Origin: Arthrobacter jiangjiafuii
GTDB taxonomy: Bacteria > Actinomycetota > Actinomycetes > Actinomycetales > Micrococcaceae
Length of the DNA: 64,000 nt
Direction of reading: 5' to 3'
NCBI RefSeq assembly: GCF_018622995.1
Contig: NZ_CP076022.1
Location: 620,001-684,000 of the forward strand
Made by a program: the position numbers and the translations under genes. A model generated the notes under the pieces. The model ran no database searches and had not been told where the DNA came from. It saw only the letters and a program-made list of their open reading frames with translations. Shown here in pieces: positions 45,007 through 57,548 of the stretch (positions are counted from its first letter, which is position 1; each line of letters begins with the position of its first letter).

Positions 45007-46428
45007 TTGAGCACAACACTGATCACCGGGGGAACAGTCGTGACCTCCACCGGCCGCAGCGAAGCGGACGTCCTTATCGACGGGGAGAGGATCGCCGCGG
45101 TGCTGGCGCCGGGATCCACCCTCCTGGGCCACGACCTTGCCGGCTCAGTGGACACCGTCCTGGATGCCGCCGGCAAATACGTGGTGCCCGGCGGCATCGA
45201 CGCCCATACCCACATGCAGATGCCCTTCGGCGGCACCGAAGCCTCCGACACCTTCGAAACCGGCACCCGTGCCGCAGCCTGGGGCGGCACGACGACGATT
45301 GTGGACTTCGCGATCCAGCGTTACGGGGAGCGGGTGATGGACGGCCTGGCCCAGTGGCACGAAAAGGCGGCAGGGGAGTGCGCCGTCGACTACGGGTTCC
45401 ACCAGATCGTGGGCGATGTCAACGACGACTCGCTCAAGGCCATGGCCGGACTCATTGATGAAGGCGTGTCCAGCTACAAGCTGTTCATGGCCTATCCCGG
45501 GGTCTTCTACAGTGACGACGCCCAGATCTACAAGGCCATGCGGGTGGGCGCGGACACCGGGCTGATGACCATGATGCACGCGGAGAACGGGCCGGCCATC
45601 GACGCCATGGTCAGCGAACTGCTGGCCCAGGGCAAAACCGATCCCTACTATCACGGGGTGGCGCGCGCCTGGCAGATGGAGGAGGAAGCCACGCACCGGG
45701 CGATCATGCTGGCCAACCTCACCAACGCACCCCTCTACGTTGTGCATGTCTCCGCCAAACAGGCTGTCGAGCAGCTCGCGGCTGCCCGGGACAACGGGCA
45801 GAACGTCTTCGGGGAGACCTGCCCGCAGTACCTGTACCTGAACCTGGAGGACCAGCTCGGCGCCGAGGGCTTCGAAGGGGCCAAATGGGTCTGCTCCACG
45901 CCGCTCCGCTCCAAGCACGAACACCACCAGGACCACATGTGGCAGTCGCTGCGCACCAACGACATCCAGATGGTCGCCACCGACCACTGCCCGTTCTGCA
46001 TGAAAGGCCAAAAGGACATGGGTGTGGGCGACTTCTCCAAGATCCCCAACGGCATCGGCTCGGTGGAGCACCGCATGGACCTGATGTACCAGGGCGTGGT
46101 GGACGGGAAAATCAGCCTGGAACGCTGGGTGGAGATCACCAGCACGACGCCGGCACGCATGTTCGGCATGTATGGCACCAAGGGCCTGATCGCCCCGGGA
46201 GCCGACGCCGACGTCGTCATTTACGACCCGGCGGGCCACACCTCGATCGGCCTGGAAAAAACCCACCACATGAACATGGACTACTCCGCCTGGGAAGGCT
46301 ACGAGATCGACGGGCACGTGGACACCGTGCTCTCCCGCGGCCGGATCCTGATCAACGACAACGAATACCTCGGCGCCAAGGGCCACGGCCGGTATGTGCG
46401 CCGGGCTCCCAGCCAGTACCTGATCTGA
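45007..46428 (+). CDS. hydA: Dihydropyrimidinase / hydantoinase
   Basis: A 473-residue cyclic amidohydrolase with its metal ligands in place: His67 and His69 (DAHTHM), Lys158 (SSYKLFM), His191 (MMHAEN), His247 (VVHVSA) and Asp326 (ATDHCPF). It opens dihydrouracil or hydantoin rings to the N-carbamoyl product used by the preceding enzyme. The start is TTG with AAGGGAG just upstream. The order ureidopropionase-dihydropyrimidinase-LLM oxidoreductase suggests one degradation route. Confidence 0.93.
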   Translation: MSTTLITGGTVVTSTGRSEADVLIDGERIAAVLAPGSTLLGHDLAGSVDTVLDAAGKYVVPGGIDAHTHMQMPFGGTEASDTFETGTRAAAWGGTTTIVDFAIQRYGERVMDGLAQWHEKAAGECAVDYGFHQIVGDVNDDSLKAMAGLIDEGVSSYKLFMAYPGVFYSDDAQIYKAMRVGADTGLMTMMHAENGPAIDAMVSELLAQGKTDPYYHGVARAWQMEEEATHRAIMLANLTNAPLYVVHVSAKQAVEQLAAARDNGQNVFGETCPQYLYLNLEDQLGAEGFEGAKWVCSTPLRSKHEHHQDHMWQSLRTNDIQMVATDHCPFCMKGQKDMGVGDFSKIPNGIGSVEHRMDLMYQGVVDGKISLERWVEITSTTPARMFGMYGTKGLIAPGADADVVIYDPAGHTSIGLEKTHHMNMDYSAWEGYEIDGHVDTVLSRGRILINDNEYLGAKGHGRYVRRAPSQYLI

Positions 46429-46461
46429 GCAGCGGTTGACCTTGGAGCGAACCCAGCCAGT

Positions 46462-46473
46462 CTCTATATAGAG
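46462..46473. promoter_or_regulatory. Perfect 12-bp palindrome CTCTATATAGAG at the ribosome binding site
   Basis: The palindrome overlaps the GAGGAG ribosome binding site of the LLM oxidoreductase gene, in the 57-bp gap after hydA. As RNA it could fold and mask the site; as DNA it could be an operator. Either reading is inference. Confidence 0.4.
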
Positions 46474-46485
46474 GAGCGGAACAGT

Positions 46486-47502
46486 ATGGAATTTGGAGCA
46501 GTCCTGCAGTGCAATCCGCCCGCGGCGCGGACGGTGGCACTGGCCAAGCTGGCAGAGGAGCACGGGTTCGAGTACGTGTGGACCTTCGACTCCCACATCC
46601 TGTGGCAGGAACCGTACGTTCTCCACAGCCGCATCCTCGCGGAAACCCGAACCATCACGGTGGGTCCCATGGTCACCAATCCGGCGACCAGGGACTGGAC
46701 CGTCACCGCATCGACGTTCGCCACCCTGAACCAGATGTACGGGAACCGGACGGTGTGCGGAATCGGCCGGGGCGACTCGGCGCTGCGGGTGAGCGGCGGA
46801 TCCCCGACCACGCTGAAGACGCTGCGCGAGTCGATCCATGTGATCCGGGAGCTGGCCAACTCCCGTGCGGTGGAATACAACGGCACCACCCTGCAGCTGC
46901 CGTGGAGCACCGGATCGACGCTGGAGATGTGGGTGGCGGCCTACGGCCCGCTGGCGCTGAAGCTGGCTGGTGAGGTGGGGGATGGGTTCATCCTGCAGCT
47001 GGCGGACCTCGACATCGCGGAATGGATGATCGCTACCGTCCGCTCCGCTGCTGCCGCAGCCGGACGCGACCCGATGTCGATCAAGTTCTGCGTGGCCGCT
47101 CCTATGTATATAGGGGAGGACTGGGAGCATATGCGCCAGCAGTGCCGCTGGTTCGGCGGCATGGTGGGCAACCACGTTGCGGACATCGTGGCCAAGTATG
47201 GGGCCGACGCCGCGGTGCCGCAGGCGCTGACCGATTACATCGCCGGCCGGGAAGGCTACGACTACAACGAGCACGGCCGGGCCGGCAACACCCACACCGC
47301 CTTTGTGCCCGACGAGATCGTGGACCGGTTCTGCCTGCTGGGCACCGCGGAAGCGCACATTGAAAAGCTGGAAAAGCTCAAGGCACTGGGGGTCACCCAG
47401 TTCGCCGGGTACCTGCAGCATGACAACAAGGAAGAGACACTGCGGGTCTACGGCGAAACGGTCATCCCGGCCCTGCGCGAGCAGGTCAGTGCGAGGGGAT
47501 AG
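46486..47502 (+). CDS. LLM-class oxidoreductase (TIGR03842-like)
   Basis: A 338-residue luciferase-like TIM-barrel protein (MEFGAVLQCNPPAARTVALA, then EYVWTFDSHILWQEPY and CGIGRGDSALRVSGGSP) resembling the CPS_4043-type family of LLM oxidoreductases, predicted to use F420 or a flavin. It is the third gene of the pyrimidine/hydantoin operon, so a role on a pyrimidine or hydantoin ring is plausible, either as an F420-linked reductase or a RutA-like monooxygenase; neither is shown by sequence. GAGGAG lies about 10 bp before the ATG. The C-terminal segment FAGYLQHDNKEETLRVYGE is typical of the family. Confidence 0.85.
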   Translation: MEFGAVLQCNPPAARTVALAKLAEEHGFEYVWTFDSHILWQEPYVLHSRILAETRTITVGPMVTNPATRDWTVTASTFATLNQMYGNRTVCGIGRGDSALRVSGGSPTTLKTLRESIHVIRELANSRAVEYNGTTLQLPWSTGSTLEMWVAAYGPLALKLAGEVGDGFILQLADLDIAEWMIATVRSAAAAAGRDPMSIKFCVAAPMYIGEDWEHMRQQCRWFGGMVGNHVADIVAKYGADAAVPQALTDYIAGREGYDYNEHGRAGNTHTAFVPDEIVDRFCLLGTAEAHIEKLEKLKALGVTQFAGYLQHDNKEETLRVYGETVIPALREQVSARG

Positions 47503-47613
47503 CAGCGCTTGGCAAGGGCCCCAGGGCCGGGCGCCGGCAGGGGTCTAACGCTGCGGGTCTGAAGCGCTTCTCCCTGCGGGAATCAGGCCTCCGGGAGGGC
47601 CGTCGGAGCCGAG

Positions 47614-47642
47614 TTGCGGCCGGGCCCAAACCTGTGTAAAGT
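47614..47642 (+). promoter_or_regulatory. Candidate rrn promoter P1
   Basis: TTGCGG, a 17-bp spacer and TAAAGT, about 110 bp after the LLM oxidoreductase stop and 440 bp before 16S. Spacing is ideal and the elements are fair matches to a housekeeping promoter. Confidence 0.45.
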
Positions 47643-47813
47643 CTTCTAAGTCGCCGCGGCCGGGAGTTGAGAAACTTCTGAGAGCATGGCGGCCAAACCC
47701 CACCAAAAACATCCTGGTGATCCACCCTGCGCCTCACGGCCCGGGAGCGGAAAGCCGGGGATTTTGCGTGGGATTATCCGGACAAAATGAAGCAGACCGC
47801 GGAATATCCCGAA

Positions 47814-47843
47814 TTGCCAAATACGGTCCGGATGGAATAGAAT
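47814..47843 (+). promoter_or_regulatory. Candidate rrn promoter P2
   Basis: TTGCCA, an 18-bp spacer and TAGAAT, the best promoter match upstream of 16S, in an AT-rich tract. Transcription would begin near 47850, giving a leader of about 235 nt that contains the boxA-like sequence. Confidence 0.55.
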
Positions 47844-47911
47844 AAAGAAACACTGCAGCGAAGAGAAAAGAAAAACAAGTAATTGTTTTCTCCGAGTATT
47901 TCGTATGCATC

Positions 47912-47934
47912 TGTTGTTTGAGAACTCAATAGTG
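47912..47934 (+). promoter_or_regulatory. boxA-like antitermination element in the rrn leader
   Basis: TGTTGTTTGAGAACTCAATA, followed by GTG, matches the conserved actinobacterial rrn boxA region, as in mycobacteria. A near-identical copy is in the 16S-23S spacer (49984-50006). Confidence 0.75.
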
Positions 47935-47980
47935 TGCCAAGTTTATTGATACCAATTTATTTTAATTGGTTGAACTGGTT

Positions 47981-48015
47981 CTTCCGCCCACCCCGTGGGT
48001 GGGAAGGACTTTTTT
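47981..48015 (+). terminator. Terminator-like hairpin in the rrn leader
   Basis: The segment CTTCCGCCCACC - CCGT - GGGTGGGAAGG can fold, with a bulge, and is followed by TTTTTT (48010-48015). Lying between boxA and 16S, it may act as an attenuator that the antitermination complex passes, or form part of RNase III processing structure. Confidence 0.4.
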
Positions 48016-48086
48016 AGCTGGTTTCGAATTTAGTGCAGGACCGTGCAGCCAATTTTCCTTGGCTCCGGTGCTGTGTCTGTAACACA

Positions 48087-53276
<5,190 letters not shown>

Positions 53277-53568
53277 CCACAACCTCACCTGGACGGACAC
53301 GACTTCAAACGGTCCGTCAAAGTATAAAGGGTGTTGTTAGATCATGTGCTGCTTGCGTCCACTATGTGGTTCCCGGATAACAAACCCGTGTGGTTTGTCA
53401 CCGTGGAACCGGCACCAACGTACCCTTGCGGGTGTGTTTGTGCCGTATAATTACAACTGTTGTTTGTTGTGATGAGTATATTGCATCGAAACACTACGCG
53501 TGTTTTTGTTGTGACCATTGATTTCCCCTCACCCTGGGGTTTGTTTGCCGGGGTGGTGTGGGTGGAAG

Positions 53569-53688
53569 GGTTACGGCGGTCATAGCGTGGGGGAAACGCC
53601 CGGTCCCATTCCGAACCCGGAAGCTAAGACCCACAGCGCCGATGGTACTGCATCCGGGAGGATGTGGGAGAGTAGGTCACCGCCGGAC
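53569..53688 (+). rRNA. rrf: 5S ribosomal RNA
   Basis: About 120 nt, GGTTACGGCGGTCATAGCG to AGTAGGTCACCGCCGGAC, with the conserved CCCATTCCGAACCCGGAAGC loop. The 5' and 3' ends pair (ACGGCGGT with ACCGCCG). It is 292 bp after 23S; that gap holds processing sequence and no gene that I can see. Confidence 0.95.
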
Positions 53689-53723
53689 AATATTTACGGT
53701 TGAAATACACCGGTTGTTCAGAG

Positions 53724-53755
53724 AGTAAGGCCCCGCATTCGTGCGGGGCCTTACT
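53724..53755 (+). terminator. rrn terminator 1
   Basis: A perfect 14-bp stem AGTAAGGCCCCGCA with a TTCG tetraloop, followed by TTGTTT. It lies 36 bp after 5S. Confidence 0.93.
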
Positions 53756-53791
53756 TGTTTAACCAGGGGAACGATACCGGTTGTTCAGAGG

Positions 53792-53823
53792 CGTGGGGCC
53801 CTGCATTCGTGCGGGGCCCCACG
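53792..53823. terminator. rrn terminator 2 (duplicated module)
   Basis: A 14-bp stem CGTGGGGCCCTGCA / TGCGGGGCCCCACG with the same TTCG loop (one G-T pair). It is a second copy, 67 bp on, of the module with flanking ACCGGTTGTTCAGAG. It may also end the convergent ThuA-like gene, whose stop lies 35 bp away. Confidence 0.88.
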
Positions 53824-53857
53824 TGTTTAACCACCATATTCACCTTCCGCGAAGGTG

Positions 53858-54478
53858 CTACTCCGCGGGCGCGCCAACAGGCAGGAGCGAGTCGGCGAGC
53901 CAGGAGATGCCCTCGCTCAACAGTTCGCGGTACTGAGGCTGTTGAAATGCCCCGGCATCGTGTCCGCCTGTGGCAAAGACCGTGCGCCCGCCGTCGGGCC
54001 GCTCATAGGTCCAGCCCAGAGGGTGGGGGTACTCGGCGGCTGGATCCGGGTCGGGGACTATCCGGAGCGTGCCGGCAAGACCGCCGGTCTCATCGCCCGT
54101 CGGGCCTTGTCCGAGCGCATCACTCCACTCGGACACGTCGGTAAAGCTTGTTGCGCTGGTGTGGATGGCAAGCAACGGCCGGCCACTGCCCAGCCAGGAG
54201 CGCAGGCCCGAGGCGGCAGCTTCTGCCGGGACAGGCTGCCCGTCGCGGGGGAGGCCCACATTGACAGCCAGGAGGTCGGGCCAGTTCCACGGGCTGGAAA
54301 GCCACGTCAGGGCGGCCTCCAGATCGGAGGCGATGACGACGTCGAACCCGGCCTCCTCCAATACGCCGGCGAGTCCCTCCGACGTCGCGTCGTAGTCGTG
54401 CTGCGGGTCCGAATACCGGCCGGTGCCGCTGAGCAGCAGGGCGCGGGGATTGTTCTCTCTGTCCAGCAATGTGTCCAC
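53858..54478 (-). CDS. ThuA-like domain protein
   Basis: A 206-residue protein with a class I glutamine amidotransferase-like fold of the ThuA type: ALLLSGTGRYSDPQHDYDAT, then GLAGVLEEAGFDVVIASDLE, and HTSATSFTDVSEWSDAL, ending with the HPLGWTYERPDGGRTVFATG segment. ThuA-like proteins act in sugar or polyol metabolism; this one's substrate is unknown. GTG start at 54478. Gene is co-directional with, but separated from, the TetR gene (about 175 bp) and may be on its own. Confidence 0.75.
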   Translation of the reverse strand: MDTLLDRENNPRALLLSGTGRYSDPQHDYDATSEGLAGVLEEAGFDVVIASDLEAALTWLSSPWNWPDLLAVNVGLPRDGQPVPAEAAASGLRSWLGSGRPLLAIHTSATSFTDVSEWSDALGQGPTGDETGGLAGTLRIVPDPDPAAEYPHPLGWTYERPDGGRTVFATGGHDAGAFQQPQYRELLSEGISWLADSLLPVGAPAE

Positions 54479-54654
54479 CCGTTTCTCGTTGTTCCGGGCC
54501 GCCTGAGGGCGTCCGGAAAGCTCAACCGCGGATCCAGACGGCGCCGCGGGGTGTCAGGAGCGACGTTACCATCGCGCCGGGACCGGCCCTGGCAGCGACC
54601 CGGGGCTCCTGCCGGCTACAGGTAGTGCCCTGTCGATGAGGCCGGCTCCGGTGT

Positions 54655-55389
54655 TCAGTTCTTGATCTCAGCCCCGGTCTCCAGCCACGCCACCACTACA
54701 TCCCCGAGCATGCTTCGGAGATGGTCGCTGAGCGGCGGCTCCTGCAGGTCACGCCCAAACAGGTAACCGAACGTGTACTGGTTGGCCACCTGGAACACGC
54801 AGTAGGAACTGATGACCAGGTGGACGTCAAAGGCATCAGCGTCGTGCCGGAAGACGCCCTCGGCACGGCCGCGTTTCAGGATCTCCTCCAATAATCCGAC
54901 GGCGGGCTGCACCAGGTCGCGGATCGATTCCACCTGCCGGATAAAGACTCCGCGGTGGATGTTTTCGATCATGACCAGCCGAATGAAATCGCTGTGCTGC
55001 GCATGGTGGTCGTAGGTCAGCTCAGCAAGCCGGCGAACGGCATCACGGGGATTCAGGGACCCAACCTGGATTTCACGCTCAGCGGCCCGGATTCCGCCGT
55101 AGGCATCCTTCAGCACCTCAAGGTAAAGCTGTTCCTTGCTGCCGAAATAGTAGTAGATCATCCGCTTTGTGGTGCGGGTCAGTGCCGCGATCTCATCCAC
55201 GCGGGCGCCCGAGTAGCCCTGGGCGGCGAAAACCCCGGTGGAGACTTTCAGGATCTCGGCCCGGGTGCGCTCAGGATCCCGCTTCCGGCCGGTTGATTGC
55301 CCGCGGGCGTTTCCGTCGCCCTGCCCCGCAGGGGCAGCCGCAGCGCGTCGCGTTCCGCGGACAACGGCAGTATCCAGATCCTCAGTCAC
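54655..55389 (-). CDS. TetR family transcriptional regulator
   Basis: A 244-residue protein. After a polar 35-residue leader, the HTH is RAEILKVSTGVFAAQGYSGARV, then DEIAALTRTTKRMIYYYFGSKEQLY. The rest is a helical ligand domain (TetR_C_33-like; the MIENIHRGVF motif is visible). It starts at GTG, directly after the stop of the phosphotriesterase-like gene. As the last gene of the TRAP operon it probably regulates that operon; the ligand may be the imported compound or its product. Confidence 0.9.
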   Translation of the reverse strand: MTEDLDTAVVRGTRRAAAAPAGQGDGNARGQSTGRKRDPERTRAEILKVSTGVFAAQGYSGARVDEIAALTRTTKRMIYYYFGSKEQLYLEVLKDAYGGIRAAEREIQVGSLNPRDAVRRLAELTYDHHAQHSDFIRLVMIENIHRGVFIRQVESIRDLVQPAVGLLEEILKRGRAEGVFRHDADAFDVHLVISSYCVFQVANQYTFGYLFGRDLQEPPLSDHLRSMLGDVVVAWLETGAEIKN

Positions 55390-56382
55390 TCAGTAAGCCT
55401 TCCCATTTGCCAATAGACGCCGGGGATTCCCGATCATCAGCTCCTGAAGCACCAACTCGTCGAAACCGGCCATTCGCAGCTGCGGCAGAACGCGCAGATG
55501 CACATTTTCCATATGCCAGTGCGGCACGACCCGGGAACGCCATGACGGCGGCGTGATCCGGCTGAAAAAGGCGGCGTCATGCGAGAGGAGTATCCGGTCG
55601 GCGTAACCCCTGCCCAGGAGTTCGCACAGCATTCTGAACCGCTGCGCGTCGGGGACCACATGCTCCATTCCAAAGCGGTCAAAGCCAAGGAAGGAGCCGG
55701 CGTCTGCCAGGGACATCAGATAGTCCAGGTCATCCGAATCCCCGGCATGACCGATCACCACCCGGTCCAGGGGTACGCCCAGGCGTGTGAGCAGCTGCTG
55801 TTGTGCGGTGCCGCCGCGGGACTTGGAATCCGAATGGGTGGTGATCGGAACGCCGGTCTCCAAATGGGCGTGCGCCGCTGCGGTGAAGACCCGTTCGGTA
55901 TCCGGTGTGATGCCGCCGGCGTCGGAGAAGACCTTAAGGATGCCGGCCCGGACCGTGGTTCCGGCGATCCCCTCCCGGATATCGCGCAGGAACAGTTCGA
56001 TGAGCGGGTCCGGACCGTCAACCAGACGGCCGGGTCCGTGGGTCCGGAAGAACTGCGGGAGCCCGTCTGCGGTGTAGTAGCCCGTGGAGGCGATCAGCCG
56101 TACCGGGCTGCGTTCGGCCACGCGCTGGATGCGGGTGACGTTGCGGCCCAGGCCCGGGACCGTGAGGTCGACGACGGTGCGCACCCCGAGCGCGTAGAGC
56201 CGCTCGAGACCTGCCACGGCCCGGTCCTGGGCCTGGTCCTCATCCCATTCAGGATGGGGGAGGTTCAGGTCCAGTTCCGGGTGGCCCACGAAGACATGCT
56301 CATGGACCAACGTGGTGCCCAGCTCATCGGGCGTCACGTCTCCGGTGAAGGTCGGAATGGCGCGCGCCGTCGTCGTGCCCAT
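55390..56382 (-). CDS. Phosphotriesterase-family amidohydrolase
   Basis: A 330-residue metalloenzyme. Its metal ligands are intact: His27 and His29 (LVHEHVF), the carboxylated Lys150 (AGILKVFSD), His183 (TTHSDSK), His212 (IGHAGD) and Asp269 (LSHDAAF). Family members include lactonases and organophosphate-degrading enzymes; most are lactonases by nature, so a lactone or ester from the TRAP-imported compound is likely. The start is ATG at 56382, 1 bp from the DctP stop. It is followed by the TetR gene without a gap. Confidence 0.9.
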   Translation of the reverse strand: MGTTTARAIPTFTGDVTPDELGTTLVHEHVFVGHPELDLNLPHPEWDEDQAQDRAVAGLERLYALGVRTVVDLTVPGLGRNVTRIQRVAERSPVRLIASTGYYTADGLPQFFRTHGPGRLVDGPDPLIELFLRDIREGIAGTTVRAGILKVFSDAGGITPDTERVFTAAAHAHLETGVPITTHSDSKSRGGTAQQQLLTRLGVPLDRVVIGHAGDSDDLDYLMSLADAGSFLGFDRFGMEHVVPDAQRFRMLCELLGRGYADRILLSHDAAFFSRITPPSWRSRVVPHWHMENVHLRVLPQLRMAGFDELVLQELMIGNPRRLLANGKAY

Positions 56383-56383
56383 G

Positions 56384-57406
56384 CTAGTTAGTTGCTGTTG
56401 CCTGGATTGATTCAAAGACGGCGAGCGAATCGCCGCTGTACTCACCCTCCAGGTATTCGAGGGCGGCGCTGCGGAAGGCCTCGGTGTCCACATCCTCGAC
56501 GATTTCCCAATCGCCTGCTTCCTTCCATTCAGCCAGGGTGGCTTCCTCGTCGGCAGCGATGCATTCGGTCACTTCCCCGACTGCCTTGTCCACCGCTGCG
56601 TTCAGGGCGGTCTGCTGCTCTTCGGAAAGCTCGTTCCAGACGGGGCCGGCAATGACGAGGTTGGTGTTCAGCTGGTGGTTGGTCATGCTCAGGTAGTCCT
56701 GCACCTCGGCGAGGTTCTGGGACTTGATATTCGTGATGGGGTTTTCCTGGCCGTCGACCGTACCCTGCTGCAGGGCAAGGTACAGCTCCTCATAGGCCAC
56801 CTCGGTGGCTGAGGCACCCATGGCCTTGGCATTCATCAGGAACTGCGGCGAACCGGGGAAGCGGATCCGCAGTCCTTCCAGATCCGCCGGTTCGGTGATG
56901 GGCTTGTTGGCGGTGAACTGGCGGGCTCCCGCGGACCAGGCCCCGAGGGTCTGTACGCCGGCTGCCTCAGCGAAGCCGTCAACCACGGTCTGTGATTCCT
57001 CACTTTCCATGAACGCAGCCAGATGATCGGCGTCTTCAAAGACATAGGCAGCGTCAAGCACGCTGATGGGTTCATACACCGCGCCCAGCGCGGATGCCCC
57101 CTGGATGTCGATGTCGATGTCGCCCGCAGCGACGGAGGAGATCCGGTCTGCATCGCCGCCGAGCTGGCTGGATGCGAAAATTTCGACCGTCAGGCCGACA
57201 TCCGCAGCAGCAACCTCATCAGCGATGACCTGGGCGCCGCAGCGGTGCTGCGGCTGCTCCTCGTTGTAGCTGTGGGCGAGCGTAAGCTCTCGGGTTTCCC
57301 CGCCGGCTTCTGTCCCTGATCCGCCGCCGGAGCAGCCCACCAGCATCAGTGCCGGCACAGCGGCCAAGGCAGTCCAGGCTGCGCGCTTTGTTCGTCGTGC
57401 ATTCAT
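56384..57406 (-). CDS. dctP: TRAP transporter solute-binding protein DctP
   Basis: A 340-residue lipoprotein: basic N-terminus, hydrophobic helix and lipobox LMLVGC (about residue 25), then the TRAP fold ELTLAHSYNEEQPQHRCGAQ, GDIDIDIQGASALG, LRIRFPGSPQFLMNAK and the conserved TVDGQENPITNI. It captures an organic acid-type solute for DctQM. The ATG at 57406 has AGGAA upstream; 57424 is an alternative. It follows dctM after 142 bp. Confidence 0.92.
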   Translation of the reverse strand: MNARRTKRAAWTALAAVPALMLVGCSGGGSGTEAGGETRELTLAHSYNEEQPQHRCGAQVIADEVAAADVGLTVEIFASSQLGGDADRISSVAAGDIDIDIQGASALGAVYEPISVLDAAYVFEDADHLAAFMESEESQTVVDGFAEAAGVQTLGAWSAGARQFTANKPITEPADLEGLRIRFPGSPQFLMNAKAMGASATEVAYEELYLALQQGTVDGQENPITNIKSQNLAEVQDYLSMTNHQLNTNLVIAGPVWNELSEEQQTALNAAVDKAVGEVTECIAADEEATLAEWKEAGDWEIVEDVDTEAFRSAALEYLEGEYSGDSLAVFESIQATATN

Positions 57407-57512
57407 TGTCTTGTTCCTCTCCATCGTGGAACCTCCCGGCGTCGGTGCCGAACGGGTGTTTCGGGGTGCGGGGATTGGTCCCGCAGGCTCTTTGCGGTCA
57501 GTCATCGACCTT

Positions 57513-57546
57513 GTTTCACGGCGCGTTTCACGGTCTTGTTTCACGG
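57513..57546. repeat. Three direct repeats of GTTTCACGG
   Basis: Copies at 57513, 57525 and 57538 (12-13 bp apart) lie in the dctM-dctP gap, the only sizable gap of the operon, just after the dctM stop. They could be a protein-binding or processing element; nothing more can be said. Confidence 0.6.
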
Positions 57547-57548
57547 CC

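Noticed and set aside
47101-47116. CCTATGTATATAGG near-palindrome similar to the one at 46462
   Set aside because: It lies inside the LLM coding region, is imperfect and fits normal codons.
45145-47421. 758-residue open frame on the minus strand
   Set aside because: It is antisense to the well-supported dihydropyrimidinase and LLM genes; GC-rich codon bias opens the opposite frame, and its translation has no domain features.
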